From contig JAGTXX020000017.1 in the NCBI GenBank assembly GCA_019044685.2, positions 62,001-126,000 on the forward strand: a stretch of 64,000 nucleotides of DNA, given 5' to 3'. Below the pieces are notes generated by a model. The model worked only from the letters and a program-made list of their open reading frames with translations, had not been told where the DNA came from and did no database searches. Below, piece by piece: positions 1 through 13,164 of this stretch. The first letter of the stretch is position 1, and the number at the start of each line of letters is the position of its first letter. The position numbers were made by a program, and so were the translations under genes. This DNA comes from Nannochloris sp. 'desiccata'. Taxonomy: Eukaryota > Chlorophyta > Trebouxiophyceae > Chlorellales > Chlorellaceae.

Positions 1-176
1 CCCCGTTCTCGAAAAATACAGCAGCCAGCCAAGGCTTTATTGACGGGGACCTGGTTGAGCAAATTCTGGATCTTCCAGTAGAAGGTCGCGAAGCCGTCTT
101 CGCGGAGTTAAAAGGAGAAATCGACCCGGAGACTGTTCTGCAGTTTGTGGAAGAATTGTCTCGCACGCTCCATTAG
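1..176 (+). CDS. DDB1: DDB1, C-terminal end (partial)
   Basis: The window opens inside an exon whose frame starts at base 3 and ends at a TAG at 174-176, giving the last 57 residues. They include FIDGDLVEQILDL followed by the ending VEELSRTLH. This matches the conserved tail of UV-damaged DNA-binding protein 1, which ends in IDGDL-(I/V)-E...FLDL and VEELTR-x-H in plants and animals. DDB1 is the triple beta-propeller adaptor of CUL4 E3 ubiquitin ligases in the nucleus; the tail seen here is its C-terminal helical part. The rest lies off the left edge. The related CPSF160 family was considered, but its tail differs. The next gene is convergent. Confidence 0.72.
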   Translation, partial: PFSKNTAASQGFIDGDLVEQILDLPVEGREAVFAELKGEIDPETVLQFVEELSRTLH

Positions 177-590
177 AAGCGTTTTGAATAATCCCATCTC
201 GCAAAATAAGTTCATTAAATATTTGAGACATATGATTTGAAGAAATTTTTGTAAAGATTGATTGCGGGAAAAAAGCGCAAATTATTAGCGCAAGAGAAAC
301 ATTCAAACATCAATCCGAGTATTCCTAGTCGAGCAGATTTTGGTACGCGTAAAGCACACATCTTGTCTGCGCATATGAACAGCAAGATTGGCATGCATCA
401 ACGAACATTCATTGGTCATTTGACGCTACTGGTAGAATTCCTGAACCGAAATTAAGTTGTGAGTGAACATATTGGCATCATCGGCTATGTTGCTACATTA
501 GTGTTGTCATTGCATGTTAATTCTGAATACACGAGTTTAGCAACAATACTACATACATTTACATAGTTTGCCGTTTCTTAAGTCTTTGGT
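177..590. other. Convergent intergenic region (DDB1 / EPL1)
   Basis: About 410 bp between two convergent stop codons. AT-rich, presumably two 3' UTRs. No conserved ORF or RNA gene seen. Confidence 0.5.
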
Positions 591-2623
591 TTAGCTGGCC
601 ATCTTTTGTCGAGAGCTTGCCCTCGAGGGCTTTGCCGGCTGTGGCGTGGCCTCTTTCCCCTCCTTTTTACCATCTACGTCCATTGGTCCTGCTCCTGTGT
701 CTCGTGCGCCTGCACCAGACGCCGGCCCATTCTGTACAGGCGTCAATTTCAATTTCAGTACTGTAGAAGCAGCGCCTCCACCATCCTGACCAGTGAGCCG
801 CGCCATAGCTGCACTGGCCAAGTCATTCTTCCCTGAATAGGCAGCATACGGATTGGGCTGCTCATAGATGGGCTTCACGTCATTATTTTCATCTTCATTT
901 ACCAAAGGCTCCCATGTAAATGGTCTGCAACGATCGAATATAAGCCGACCACCGCGACCGATACGAGACCTCCACTTCCGGCTTCCTTCTTGATTTGCTA
1001 TGGGTACCCTTAACTTCCCGTGCTCAAAAGCAGGATCTAAGCTTTGTGTTGCACTAGTACACACAAGCTGAGGCTGTGGCGGAACGGGGGGAGGAGGGAG
1101 TTGGGCGACAGCATGCAGCTGGGCCTCAATACCGAGCTTCTTCCTCTTTTTATTTTTTTTATTACGGAAGTCCAACAGAGCATTTGTAGCTGCTGGAGCG
1201 GCTTCAGGAAGCTTCTCAAAGCCAACAGGACGTCTTAGACCCTTATTTTTCGCTGCATTCTGGTAATCTTGCTCAATCTGCAATAAAATATATCGATATG
1301 ATATGAAGGTCAAAATACGTTCTCAGGTAAGCACAAGGCGGTCTAGAAAATACGTCATAACGCAGAATTGCCACTGTAACAAACGCTGATCAAGATAAAA
1401 CTTACCGTTTCTTGTTCATTACGAGCGTTAAATTTCTGTTTAATCTGTAATTGCTGCCAATCAGTCACTACATACGTCATATCCCTCTTCTTCCGTTCCC
1501 GCTTGACCACCAACTCAAATAACTGCATCGCCATACGGATATTATCTGAAATAGTCTGTAGTCTTTCAAAAGAATCAGGATTATTCTCACGACGACGTCT
1601 TGTTTGTGGGCGATGGATCTTTTCGCGTGGTCTAAATACTTTATAAGGATCTTGATTATTGAGCGGTGTAGGGGCTTGCAATTTACGAAGTAAAGGACGT
1701 CCTAACTTGGCTCTTTTAGCTAACCAATACTCGTATACAGCTACTCTAATAGTGTCACGAGATGGACACGTTTCTTCCAGCATTTGCAATGCTTCCAGTC
1801 TGGAATATAATTCCGTTGAAGCACATACCTCGGGTGTGAGTCTATCTGCAACTGCTGCCCCCTGAAAGGCATACATCTTGTCTATTGCCTCTGAATTAGC
1901 AATATCTAAATGCCACAGCATAGCCTCAAACTTTTCTGGTGTTATACGCTCTTGATCTCCATTAAATTCCTTCAGCCAGCCTTCGTCTTCTAAATCTAAA
2001 TCGTATTCAACAAAGCTAGGGTCATTCCAATCAGTGCCACCCTTACCGCGTAAGTAGGTGTGTTTCTCACGGTATGCAGGGAGGTACTCAATCTCATATG
2101 TAGGTACTTTGGTTACGCCTGGAATGGGGATCTCTTTGCCAGGGACTGGCTTTTCGTCAGGGTTTGCAGGGGCGGCAACCTGCATCGACAAAGTAGGCAA
2201 AGAAATAAAAGAAGAGAGTTAGCGCAAGGAAAGTAATATATTAGCGACAATTTACTTTCAGATTAATCATATAGAGGGTTTCATACTAGCCACCATGACA
2301 TCAAGTGGAAAAATTTAGGCCTTGGTAACTTTCACCACCGCCACCACCGGGCAAGGGGATTGCAGAGTGATCGGCGACCGTGACGAGGTTCCAGGCCCAA
2401 GATGGCGGCTAAATATTTCACAAATAAACATTCATATGGTTTTGAGGATAAATCAGATGAATATGTAGTAGCTTACCTCCTTTTTAACTGGTTCCACAGC
2501 AGCCTGATTTTGCAGAATTTCTAGAGGGAGTCCATCGGCTGTATCCAAGAAACTAATGTCTCTCACTAGTTCTAAAGGTTTTGTAGCTTCTAAAGGGCGC
2601 TGTCTAAAGCTTCTTTGGGCCAT
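591..2623 (-). CDS. EPL1: Enhancer of polycomb-like protein (EPL1/EPC), NuA4 subunit
   Basis: Three exons: 2623-2477, 2179-1406 and 1277-591, with consensus splice sites and frame kept; about 534 aa. The start reads MAQRSFRQRPLEATKPLEL, the basic N terminus usual in Epl1. The EPcA-type region (about residues 50-310) contains IPIPGVTKVPTYEIEYLPAY, GTDWNDPSFVEYDLDLEDE, and FRPREKIHRPQTRRRRENN followed by a helix of the kind found in EPC proteins. The C-terminal third is Pro/Ala/Gly-rich and probably disordered. In yeast and animals Epl1/EPC anchors the Piccolo/NuA4 histone H4/H2A acetyltransferase module in the nucleus. It starts 342 bp from the divergent gene at 2966. Nothing looks broken. Confidence 0.85.
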
Positions 2624-2965
2624 TTTAGCCGTTGAAAATGCCTAAAATTTTAAAATAAGTTAATGTTGATGATGCTCTCAACCAGCCCTCAAGGACCGGT
2701 TTGCTCGTAATTTAGCGAGCTATTTTGCAGTATACCTAGTCAGTAGTGAAGCGCTAAATTTACAGTGGAATCCTATTTCTATAACCGCATATATTGCTTA
2801 CCCGCTTCGAAACCCCCCAAATTTTAATAACTCAGTGACTGCTCCCCGGACTCCGGGAGCCCAAAATCATAATTTTTACGGTAAGGTTGAGTTAACCATT
2901 CCTTAAAATTTGTTTCCTTCAAAAGAAAATTTAGAGGATGCTCAGGGATCTCGAGGCTGGGCTAG
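2624..2965. promoter_or_regulatory. Divergent intergenic region (EPL1 / membrane protein)
   Basis: 342 bp between two divergent starts. It ends in a short imperfect tandem duplication (GGGCTAGATGTTC repeated about 18 bp apart, 2959-2989) that overlaps the right-hand start. No TATA-like box stands out. Confidence 0.35.
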
Positions 2966-3773
2966 ATGTTCTCCGGGCTAGATGTTCCAAGCAATGTGGC
3001 GCTTTTATTAAGGGCACCTGGCTTCCAGACCTCCCGCATTCCACTGCGCTTGCAGGATAAATGCGCTTCAAAGCATCGACATGCATCATTATTTCACAGG
3101 AGGCATTTAGGAGGGGTGAGGTTGCTTGGAGGGCTGATGCTGCACCATCCTGTTTCACTCGCGGGCCACCTTTGTCTCTGCGCGAGCCATACAGCAAGTG
3201 CGGTAGTATCAGAGGACAAACAGCGTCCTCCTGTACCGAAGCAGCCTCCTGTGCCCAAACACTTCCAACTTTTCAAAATTTTAGGATTGGTGGTAGGATC
3301 CCTGATATTCTTAGCAAGCTGCAAGTGCGTTGCCAATGCCAGTGTCCAAAAGGCAAGTATTATATTGACTTCTTTTATGCCTTGGCTTGCTTTAGCGGTC
3401 TATTCAGTTTCCGTAACTTGCATCTCGTTACTCTCCAATGCAGGCGGGTTCAATGACTTTCACCCTGGCAACCAGCGATATGATTACGGCAGCAACTGCC
3501 ATCATCGTTCCATCACTGCTATGGTTTGTAAGAACACTTTTTGGCCTTCTTAATAAGCTGAGCATCGAAATTAAGGGCGTCAGCAATGATGTGGCCGAGC
3601 TTGTTAAATCTATGCACCGACTCGAAGTCAACACAATAAGGGAGCAAGCTGCCTCGGAGGCCAGATCGACGAAGAACCTCTTGTTTGCATTGGAGGGAAA
3701 GTTTCCTTCGACCGATCCCGAGAGTGTCAGCAATGCTAGCGAGAGTGCTGAGAATGCTAGTGACAGCCCATAG
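2966..3773 (+). CDS. Unknown small membrane protein
   Basis: Family not recognised. Best model: exon 1 to 3352, a 91-bp intron 3353-3443 with a GC donor (AAG|GCAAGT) and a normal CAG acceptor, then exon 2 from 3444 to 3773. Frame is phase 0 on both sides; about 238 aa from the first ATG. A later in-frame ATG near 3134 (MLHHPVSLAG) may be the real start, because the first ~55 residues look like translated UTR. Two hydrophobic stretches are visible: FKILGLVVGSLIFLAS before the intron and ITAATAIIVPSLLWFVRTLFG after it. An amphipathic helix follows, then a Ser/Asn/Glu-rich tail. A Pro-rich PPVPKQPPVPK precedes the first hydrophobic stretch. Function unknown. Confidence 0.5.
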
Positions 3774-4419
3774 TGTACGTGCTATGGCCTTCTTTACTTC
3801 TCCCAGTTTTTCCTGCCGCCACTACTGCCGTAGGGGAAGGCGCATCAAATGAATATAAATACCCTCCCCTTTCTTTATTTGCTTTTCTAATGCTTTCTGT
3901 TTCTGTTCAAAGATCGATATTCCTCCAACTTTGAATAATAATCTTTCCTTTTCAGTTCTTCGGCTTATGCCTGTTTTCATTTCTGTCGTAAAAATAAAAG
4001 TACCTCCCTCCCTCCCTCCCTGAAGCTTTTTTTTTTGTTCAATTAAATCATCTACCGCTAGAGATTGTAAGACTAAGAATCAAATCATTATGTGGATGCC
4101 ATCATGCAAAGCAAGAAGTATCCTTGTACAAAAATTTTGCCGCAGAAGCGCAGGACAAGGAGCACAAAGGTCAATCGGAAAAGTTGAGCAGTAGCGACGC
4201 GGGAATACATCAAAAGAGCGTTTAAATGCCAGTTCCCAGCCATCTCCCAGCTCCTCCCAGCCTCGATTTTTCATCTCCCACGCAAAATTTTGGGCTGTAA
4301 CAGTGTTGACAAACACGGTGTTCAAGGCCCAACTTGAAGGCTTCTCACCATTCTTCACGTCTATTCAAAACGCATATTGTTACAATAAATTGACCATCAA
4401 ACAGCTAAAATACATCCAA
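3774..4419. repeat. Convergent intergenic region with (CCTC)n tract
   Basis: 646 bp between two convergent genes. It contains a short CCTC microsatellite at 4003-4021 followed by a T run. No gene is supported; a reverse reading frame here has no family match I recognise. Confidence 0.5.
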
Positions 4420-6933
4420 TCAAGCATTATCCGACACCAGCGAAGCCAGCAATGCCCTTAAACTTGCCTCGGTACGTTGTGTGAGTGCTCCCGCTGTAAC
4501 ATAAAAATGCAAGCATTTTTGCACTGCAGAGATAACACAATCCATTGAGTTTCCTGGCAATACCGTTGACGCTTCTTCTTGAGCCTTTTTATTTCCTTCA
4601 ACAAGGAATCCAAGCAAAATAGCAGCATATACCTCGACTATAGATGCCGCAGCTTCCCCTTCACCATGTTGTAAGGCATCTAGTGTCACTTCCTCTGGCT
4701 GAGAGCTTTCATGAGCTCCTTCAGCGGCACTTTTATCATTAGAATCAGACATTACGGTGCTAATAAGCCGACCTAAAATGCCTACTAAGCCGCTAGATAA
4801 TTCTGCACCTCCTCCAGCTGTGGCTGCACCACTGTCCGTCTCTTGACTACTTCCAAGCAAAGGCATAGTACGCATTCTAACTCTGTTCTCTCTATTCTCT
4901 TCAGCACAGTTAATTAGCACCCCAAGACAGCCATTTAATTCATCCAACCATGCTTTAAGCTCGTCAGCGCTTTGTAAAACACCTCTCATGTAAGGAGGTG
5001 ACCCAAGGCAGATTTTCGATAAAATATAAGATATTATTTCGAGAGCAGAAAAGGCTACTATTTTCTCACATCCAGACGTGTTGTTGTGTGTGATGTTCAT
5101 AAGAACAGCTAAAAGACCTCGAAGACAGTCCTGATATAAAGAAAAAGGAAGAAAGAAAGAAACGATTAATAAATGAAATCAACGTCAAGGGAAATAAATA
5201 TTAAACTATTAAGATATATTTACTGCTAAAAAAATATGCATCTTAATTGTCTTACCTTTTTTAATCCAGATACAACAGTTTGTCTGCTTAATGCTTGTAT
5301 TTGTTGCACCATCCACTGGGCTAGGCTCATTCTAACTACCATTGGCGGGACCCCTTGAGACACCTCCATCTCAATAAGGTGGATTTCATTTTCAGTGAGG
5401 GCGAAGCAGCTGTGCTCAAGGACCACTAATGCACTGCGACAAAGAAATCGAAAAATACCCGAGGTTCATTTCAGCAAAAAGGGATCCTAATTAACCACGC
5501 AGTCTAGGTGATTTAAATAATTTTTCAAAGATTCTTTTCTTTTCTCACCGTTCCAATCGCCACAAGCTCTGCACAGTCTCCATAGTAGGGGAGGTATCCA
5601 CTAAAGCCTGCGATTGATCAGCAGCAAGTTGTGCTACTGCTTTTAGAACTCCTGTTTCACGCAAAGTATGCTTTGTCTTGTCTATTTCTGCTGGGCAGTT
5701 TTGGGGATCGAGAGAACTGCTAAGAGCGCCGAGAGCGACAGATGGGGCATTGAAAGAAGCTTCGCGAGGGACTATTTTTAAGGAGGAGGCTTCATGTAAT
5801 ATGCGGAGAATGCGTGATGCAGGGGCAGGGACAGCTCCGGGGGCTAGAGATGATGAAACCTGAGCAAATTATAAAAAGTGAATAGTTGGTAAGGTGTTAT
5901 GGCTGCAGGAGCTGCGGGGCGGGGCAGAGAGAAAAATTGACTTTCTTCTTGAAAGTCATACCCTAAGTATCTTCTTACCTGTAGGATTTGTACAACAAGC
6001 TTAGATATCTCTTCTTTCGCAAATACCATCGGATCCCCGCCTATTTGGGTCGTCAAAAGCAAGATAGCAGCAGCACCTAGGGCGAGCACTGGATCGTCGC
6101 CAATCTTTAGTTGACCTACATTAGAAATATGACTTGCAAAGGTTAAATAGCACTTCTCAAAATTTAACGAGGTAGATTTACAGTAAACGTACCGATCCCA
6201 GTTAAAAAATCGTTGCCTAAAGAGCTACTATGGAGTGCAAGACGGTTTCTTCTACTAGCGTAAATTTCGGCGAGCGTGGCTAGAGAGGTCTGCTTGGCTA
6301 CTCCGTTTCCTGAAGAAAGACCTTCTAAAGCCCAGGTACTGTCGTCATTAAGACGAGCTAATTCACCTAATTCTTGAGCCTGTAAAGAAAAATACAGTGA
6401 AAGGCAACTTTAGAGTCAAATAATTTAAACAGCAAACAACTTGAAAAAAATAAAAATAATCGAAGACAACCGGATAGGGCAGTTCGCTTTATAAAGAAGT
6501 TCACCTCTGCTACAGTCATCGGGGGTGCTCCTTTTATAGGAGGCGATTTCGCTCCTTCCATTTGTGGTTCTTGGCTGGGTGTTTTAGTCGCTTCTTTCTG
6601 AGGAGGACTGCTAAATTGACGTCTACCTGCGCTGGCGATGCTTCCAGGCGTGGCGTCTGTTGGGAGTCGCCTTTTATGAGCTGAAAGGGCAGAAAGTTTA
6701 CGACCTGTAGGAGGAGGTCGTTTGATACCTGAAGCTGTGGTACTGCCTGGTAAAGTAGCTGCTATGCGGCGTCTTTCTAAGTTGCTGGGGCCTGGGAGAG
6801 GATCAGCATCTGGGGTGCCGGCAATGGTGTTGTCTTCTATTGCAATTGTTCCACGGGAAGACCTTCGGAGACTCGGGCTGGTCTGTGAATCCTTCTTTCC
6901 TGCACCCTGGGGAGCAGGCTTTACCTTTCCCAT
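4420..6933 (-). CDS. WAPL: WAPL (wings apart-like) cohesin-release factor
   Basis: Six exons: 6933-6505, 6379-6193, 6115-5979, 5859-5549, 5433-5256 and 5130-4420. All junctions keep frame; about 650 aa. Residues 1-143 are basic, Ser/Pro-rich and probably disordered. From about 144 a helical-repeat region matches plant/fungal WAPL: LARLNDDSTWALEGL, then KQTSLATLAEIYASRRNRLA, then DDPVLALGAAAILLLTT, and LERCLVVLEHSCFALTENE. WAPL with PDS5 opens the SMC3-SCC1 gate to release cohesin from chromatin in the nucleus. The conserved ends of the family are present and no exon is broken. The first donor is GTGAAC, weaker than the rest, but the frame and the AEAQELGEL junction support it. Confidence 0.8.
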
Positions 6934-7404
6934 GCGCGGTGCATACCCAAGAGGGGCCTTTTATCGGGCAAAAGATTGATCGATCCTGATTTAAAGTTTG
7001 TCGTCTGATCGCAAAAGCAGAGAGCTGCTAATTAGTCCGCGCTGTTTTCAAACAATATATTAAGTAGAATTACTTATGAATTGGACGTGGCATCAAATTC
7101 AAAATAGCAGCTGATGGCATTCCTGCTTTCTTTGAGAACTCTCTGCCTTTGACCTGTGTGCTTGCGTCGCCCGTCAACCATCAGGTTGGCTTCTTCCAAA
7201 CCTTGCCTGGGCTTCTCAGGACAAAACTACCAGACCCTAACTGTTTTAAACAAGAGTATCAGTATTACACAATTCAAAATATACCCAAGGTAAAGAATTT
7301 ATTTAATTTTTAACCTTCAACGACAACGCAAAAAGAATGTCTTAAAAAATGGAGCAGCCAATCGATAGCTAACTCTGTTGAGTACCTAACTAAAACATGA
7401 ACAT
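6934..7404. other. Intergenic region (WAPL upstream / MDH downstream)
   Basis: 471 bp holding the WAPL promoter side and the 3' UTR of the next minus-strand gene. No gene or repeat recognised. Confidence 0.4.
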
Positions 7405-8646
7405 TTATTTGTTGGCAAATTCAATACCAGCCTTGATGTTCTTAGTCAACAACTCCCTCATGACCTCCATGCCCTTTTGTTCAGAGGCAGACAAAGTTCC
7501 CAAAGGAAGGAACTCTTCAACGCCATTAGGTCCTAAACGGACTTTGCTGCTGAAATAAGAAAGACCTTCAACCAAACTGGATTCAACATAAGTGCATTCG
7601 ATGACATCCTTCTCTCCATCTAATCCACGGAGGCAAGATTCAGCAAAACGAGCAGCAGCATACGCCATAGATAAGGTAGCAGATCCAGCACCAGCCTTGG
7701 CTTCAACAACCTCAGTACCAGCGTTCTGAATGCGGACGGTAAGGGGCTCAAGCTCAGCGTCAGAGAAAGATACCTTGGGGGTAGCTTGGGAGAGCAAAGG
7801 CAAGATGGTCTCTCCGGCATGGCCACCAATAACAGGCACATTAACATCCTTCATTTGGAGACCCTTGAGCTCAGAAACAAAGGTGTTAGCACGAACAATA
7901 TCAAGGGTAGTGACACCCATGATCTTGCGTGCATCATAGACACCAGCCGCCTTGAGGATTTCAGCGGTGATGGGGACGGTGGAGTTGACAGGGTTGGAAA
8001 TAATGTTGACAATAGCATTAGGGCAATACTTTGCGACACCTTCAGCCAAAGCCTTGACGATTCCGGCGTTGATGTTGAAGAGATCGTCACGGGTCATTCC
8101 TGGCTTACGGGGCACGCCGGCGGGAATGATGACCAATTCAGCACCAGTAAGGGCACCAGCGAGCTCATCAGGACCGGTATATGCAGATACCTAGAGTTAT
8201 TACAATTGATAAGAAGGTCAGGTTAGGGATTGCATGGATTATAACTTAGTGGGTATATATGATCTTGTTTGCTTCTTGCTTCAATTTATAATATTGGGTC
8301 TTACCTTGCTGGGGGTGTTGCAGTGGGAGAGATCAGCGGCCACGCCTTTCACGTTTGCAATATCATAGAGAGCCAGCTCGGTAACCTTCTCATTCATCTT
8401 CAAGAGAAGGGACAAAGGCTGGCCGATGCCTCCACCTGCGCCAAGAACTGCCACCTTTCTGGCCTCAACAACTACGGCAGACCTGTCTGCGCGGGTTCTG
8501 ACAGTAGAGGGAGCAACAGAGAGCACATTACGCCTAGATGCTACCCGATCGCAGGCCTTAAGTCCATTGAAGGAAGCAATTCTAGTGTCCATGCTAGCCC
8601 TGGTCATACTGGCAGAAGCGATCATGGAAACAACAGTGGCTACCAC
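7405..8646 (-). CDS. MDH: Plastid NAD-malate dehydrogenase
   Basis: Two exons (8646-8305 and 8190-7405) give about 375 aa. The first ~62 residues are rich in Ala, Ser, Arg and Val, lack acids at the start and end in [11 protein letters not shown], like a green plastid transit peptide. The mature enzyme follows: NAD motif [19 protein letters not shown], substrate loop [23 protein letters not shown], and the active-site [12 protein letters not shown] with its catalytic His. It interconverts oxaloacetate and malate with NAD(H). Plastid MDH poises stromal redox and exports malate; in green algae the exported reducing power can support hydroxypyruvate reduction. Targeting is inferred from composition; a mitochondrial isoform is the alternative. 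Next to aminotransferase genes on the same strand. Confidence 0.88.
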
Positions 8647-9242
8647 AATGAAATAGATTAAAAGGAATTAAATAAGTAATTACTGCTATGATTGGCGATG
8701 GCATCCTTTTGAGTAATTAAGGACCCACTCTTAAGGTTTCATCTGGCTCGCCGTCAGCGCCTTGACCTCAATCAGACTTAAACCCCACTGAGCGATAGAT
8801 AGTATGCTGCCCCCCTGGCTCATCCCTGCTTCTATCTCGATAGTTATCCACATTATCATGCACAGTGTCTCATAAGGAGCGCCTAGGATACCTGGATCTG
8901 CAGGGGGTTCTCGGTTTCAAGCTCCAGGATTTGTTTGTTGACCCACTGTGTAAGGTCACCATAGAAGCTTCTAATCTATTAACTAATTTACACATTAACA
9001 AAGAGCTTGGAAAAAGCCGGGTTGAAAAACGCATCCAAATGCTACTGCCACAATGAGCAGCATTAAAAAAATCGCAACAAAACACTTTGAAAACTCTACT
9101 GCCAACCGCCCCTCCAAAGCACTACCTCTTCCATGAAACAGATAAGGTGGGGAGGATACAGGTCTCATACCAAAGTCACTTCATTCATTCATTCATTCAT
9201 TTATTACTTTCCAAATCAAATGTCAAATATCAATAAAATTTT
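8647..9242. repeat. Intergenic region with (TCAT)n microsatellite
   Basis: 596 bp between MDH (start side) and AlaAT (3' side). A five-unit TCAT tract lies at 9181-9200, just beyond the AlaAT stop. Reading frames at 8865-9085 show no family features and are taken as chance. Confidence 0.5.
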
Positions 9243-10950
<1,708 letters not shown>

Positions 10951-11297
10951 GTTGATATGATTATATGATCAGGAGGAATTCGAATTATCTAATACCTTTA
11001 AACTTTGCGACTCAATTGGACGTTTGAATATTATGTTATTCAATAAGTAACCACAAATCTTAAATTGGATCTGCAATTTGGTCGGCCGATGGTGACTTAA
11101 TGGCTGAAAGAGGGCTGGGTGAACAACTGCGAAGAAAGGCGAGAAGCTACCGTCTTTGGCGCTTTTAGCCGAATTTGGGGATTTATCCAACCGCATTTGC
11201 TGTCAGATGCCTTCTACATTTTCCATCGAATCCTAAAGGAGCGATCATCGGTGGTCCAGCGCAAATACTTGTCGCTAGACACTCGTGGTAGTGAATA
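10951..11297. promoter_or_regulatory. Candidate bidirectional promoter AlaAT / AGT
   Basis: 347 bp between the divergent starts of two glyoxylate-linked aminotransferase genes. It contains the 8-bp palindrome TCGGCCGA near 11079. No TATA box stands out on either strand. Shared control is inferred from arrangement only. Confidence 0.4.
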
Positions 11298-12741
11298 ATG
11301 CTTTCAAGCATTATCCGTTCTTCAACTCGCAGATCTAGCGAGAAACTGATATCACAAGTGCGCTTATTCACTTCATCATCTTCAGCCATGTCTCAAGCCC
11401 GCCCTGGTGAGGACATGTTCCCCATCGATGACAAGCACAAGGGTCCCACCGGCGTAATTGACGTCCCAAAGAGAATTCTTATGGGACCTGGACCTGCTAA
11501 TGCTGATCCTAGAATCCTTGCTGCCCAGTCCCTTCCCCTTCTCGGACACATGCATCCCCCTTTCTTGAAGATTATGGATGAGGTCCAACAGGGTCTCCGT
11601 TATCTGTTCCAGACTGACAGCCCTTACACTCTCTGTGTCAGTGGTACTGGCCATGCTGGTATGGAGGCATGCATTGCCAACTTGGTCGAGCCTGGTGAGA
11701 CCGTCATTGTTGGCAATAAGGGTATTTGGGGTGAGCGTGTCTGTGACATGGCCGACCGCTTTGGTGCCAACGTTGTTGAATTGAAGAAAGAAGCTGGTAA
11801 GACTTTCAGCTTTGAAGAGCTCAAGGAAGCTGTTGAGAAGCATAAGCCTGCTGTGCTTTTCCTTTGCCAGGGTGAATCTTCCACTGGTGTTCATCAGGCT
11901 CTTGGTGGACTTGGAGAGATGTGCAAAAAAAACGGCACGTTGTTGCTTGTAGATACTGTCTGCTCTCTTGGTGGAGTGCCTATCTACGCTGACAAGTGGG
12001 GTATCGATGCCATCTATTCTGGTAGCCAAAAGTGTCTCTCTGCTCCCCCTGGTGGCGCTCCTCTCTTCTTGTCTCCTCGTGCTATTGAGAAAATCAAGGC
12101 TCGTAAGACTAAAGTTCGCAGTTACTACCTCGACTTGAACTTGGTTGGAAAGTAAGTTACTTCGTTATTATTTACTCATTCGCTGTATTAATTATAGTAT
12201 CAGTATAATATATCTATTGTATTAATGGTCTTGGGAGTGATCTAATTAATGATTGGTCTATTCAAATATATATATTTAATTTTCTCCATGTGTTTTTTTC
12301 GCGCTCCGCAGGTACTGGGGTTGGTTTGGGGACCGCATGTATCACCACACTGGAATGGTCTCAATGCAATACGCAATGAGAGAGGCCCTTGCACTGGTTG
12401 CTGATGAAGGTATGGAACAAATGTGGGCTCGTCACGATGCTGTCCACAAACAGCTTTGGGAAGGTCTTTCCGCAATGGGCCTTGAGCCCTTTGTCAAAGA
12501 CCCTAAAGACCGTCTTTGCACCGTCAACACTATCAAGGTGCCTGAAGGTGTTGATTGGGCAGCTGTTTGCAAGCTTGCGATGGATAAGTACAGTGTGGAG
12601 ATTGCAGGAGGATTAGGTCCTACTGCTGGACAGGTGTGGCGTGTTGGTTTGATGGGGTACAACGCTCACCCTGAAAATGTCGCTTTGGTGCTTGATGCAT
12701 TTAGAGACGGATTAACTCAGCAAGGATTCTTGAAGAATTAA
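11298..12741 (+). CDS. Alanine:glyoxylate / serine:pyruvate aminotransferase (AGXT type)
   Basis: Two exons, 11298-12151 and 12312-12741, joined within G-K-Y-W-G; about 427 aa. The N terminus (MLSSIIRSSTRRSSEKLISQ) is basic, Ser-rich and without acids early on, like a mitochondrial presequence; a second Met (MSQARPGED) begins the conserved region. Class-V PLP fold: LMGPGPANADPRIL, VSGTGHAGMEA, VDTVCSLGG, and the PLP-lysine motif YSGSQKCLSAPPG. It resembles animal AGXT more than plant SGAT, notably in the YYLDL...YWGW segment. Activity: glyoxylate to glycine with alanine or serine as donor. The second class-V enzyme of this kind in the window is at 50538. No PTS1 (ends FLKN). Confidence 0.88.
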
Positions 12742-13164
12742 ATACGTCTTTCTTTTCTTTATTTCTTTGTCGGGAGAATACATAAATGCATAGTATTTCT
12801 ATTATTAGTAGTATTATAATTGCAAAGTAAAACCCTAAAGCTATAGTTAATGTTGTGCTTTTGAAGACGTCGAGTCTTGGCTTGTGTCGGTTTTACAATT
12901 GTTTAATTTTTTGGTTGATGAAAAGTGTTTATCCTCACAATCAATCATCTAATTCATTCATTCAATCATTTCACTTTATGTAAAAATTAGTAGTGCATTC
13001 AACAAATTATGTTGTTATTGCTCAAAAAATGAAAGGAAAGAACCGGCCGGCAAAGCGTGGGAGAGACAAAGAGAGAGAAATCATTTAAGAGAAAGGGTGT
13101 AGGTAAGAATAAGAAGACAAAATTGGGCAGAAAACTGCTAACAAGAAGGAATATCATCAAATCT
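12742..13164. other. Convergent intergenic region (AGT / carrier)
   Basis: 423 bp, AT-rich 3' UTR sequence of two convergent genes with scattered TTCAT/AATCAT units around 12940-12970. No gene supported. Confidence 0.45.

Noticed and set aside
11298..12741. AGT as a duplicate of SGAT
   Set aside because: Both are class-V aminotransferases, but AGT follows the animal AGXT pattern and SGAT the plant/bacterial one; not a recent duplication.
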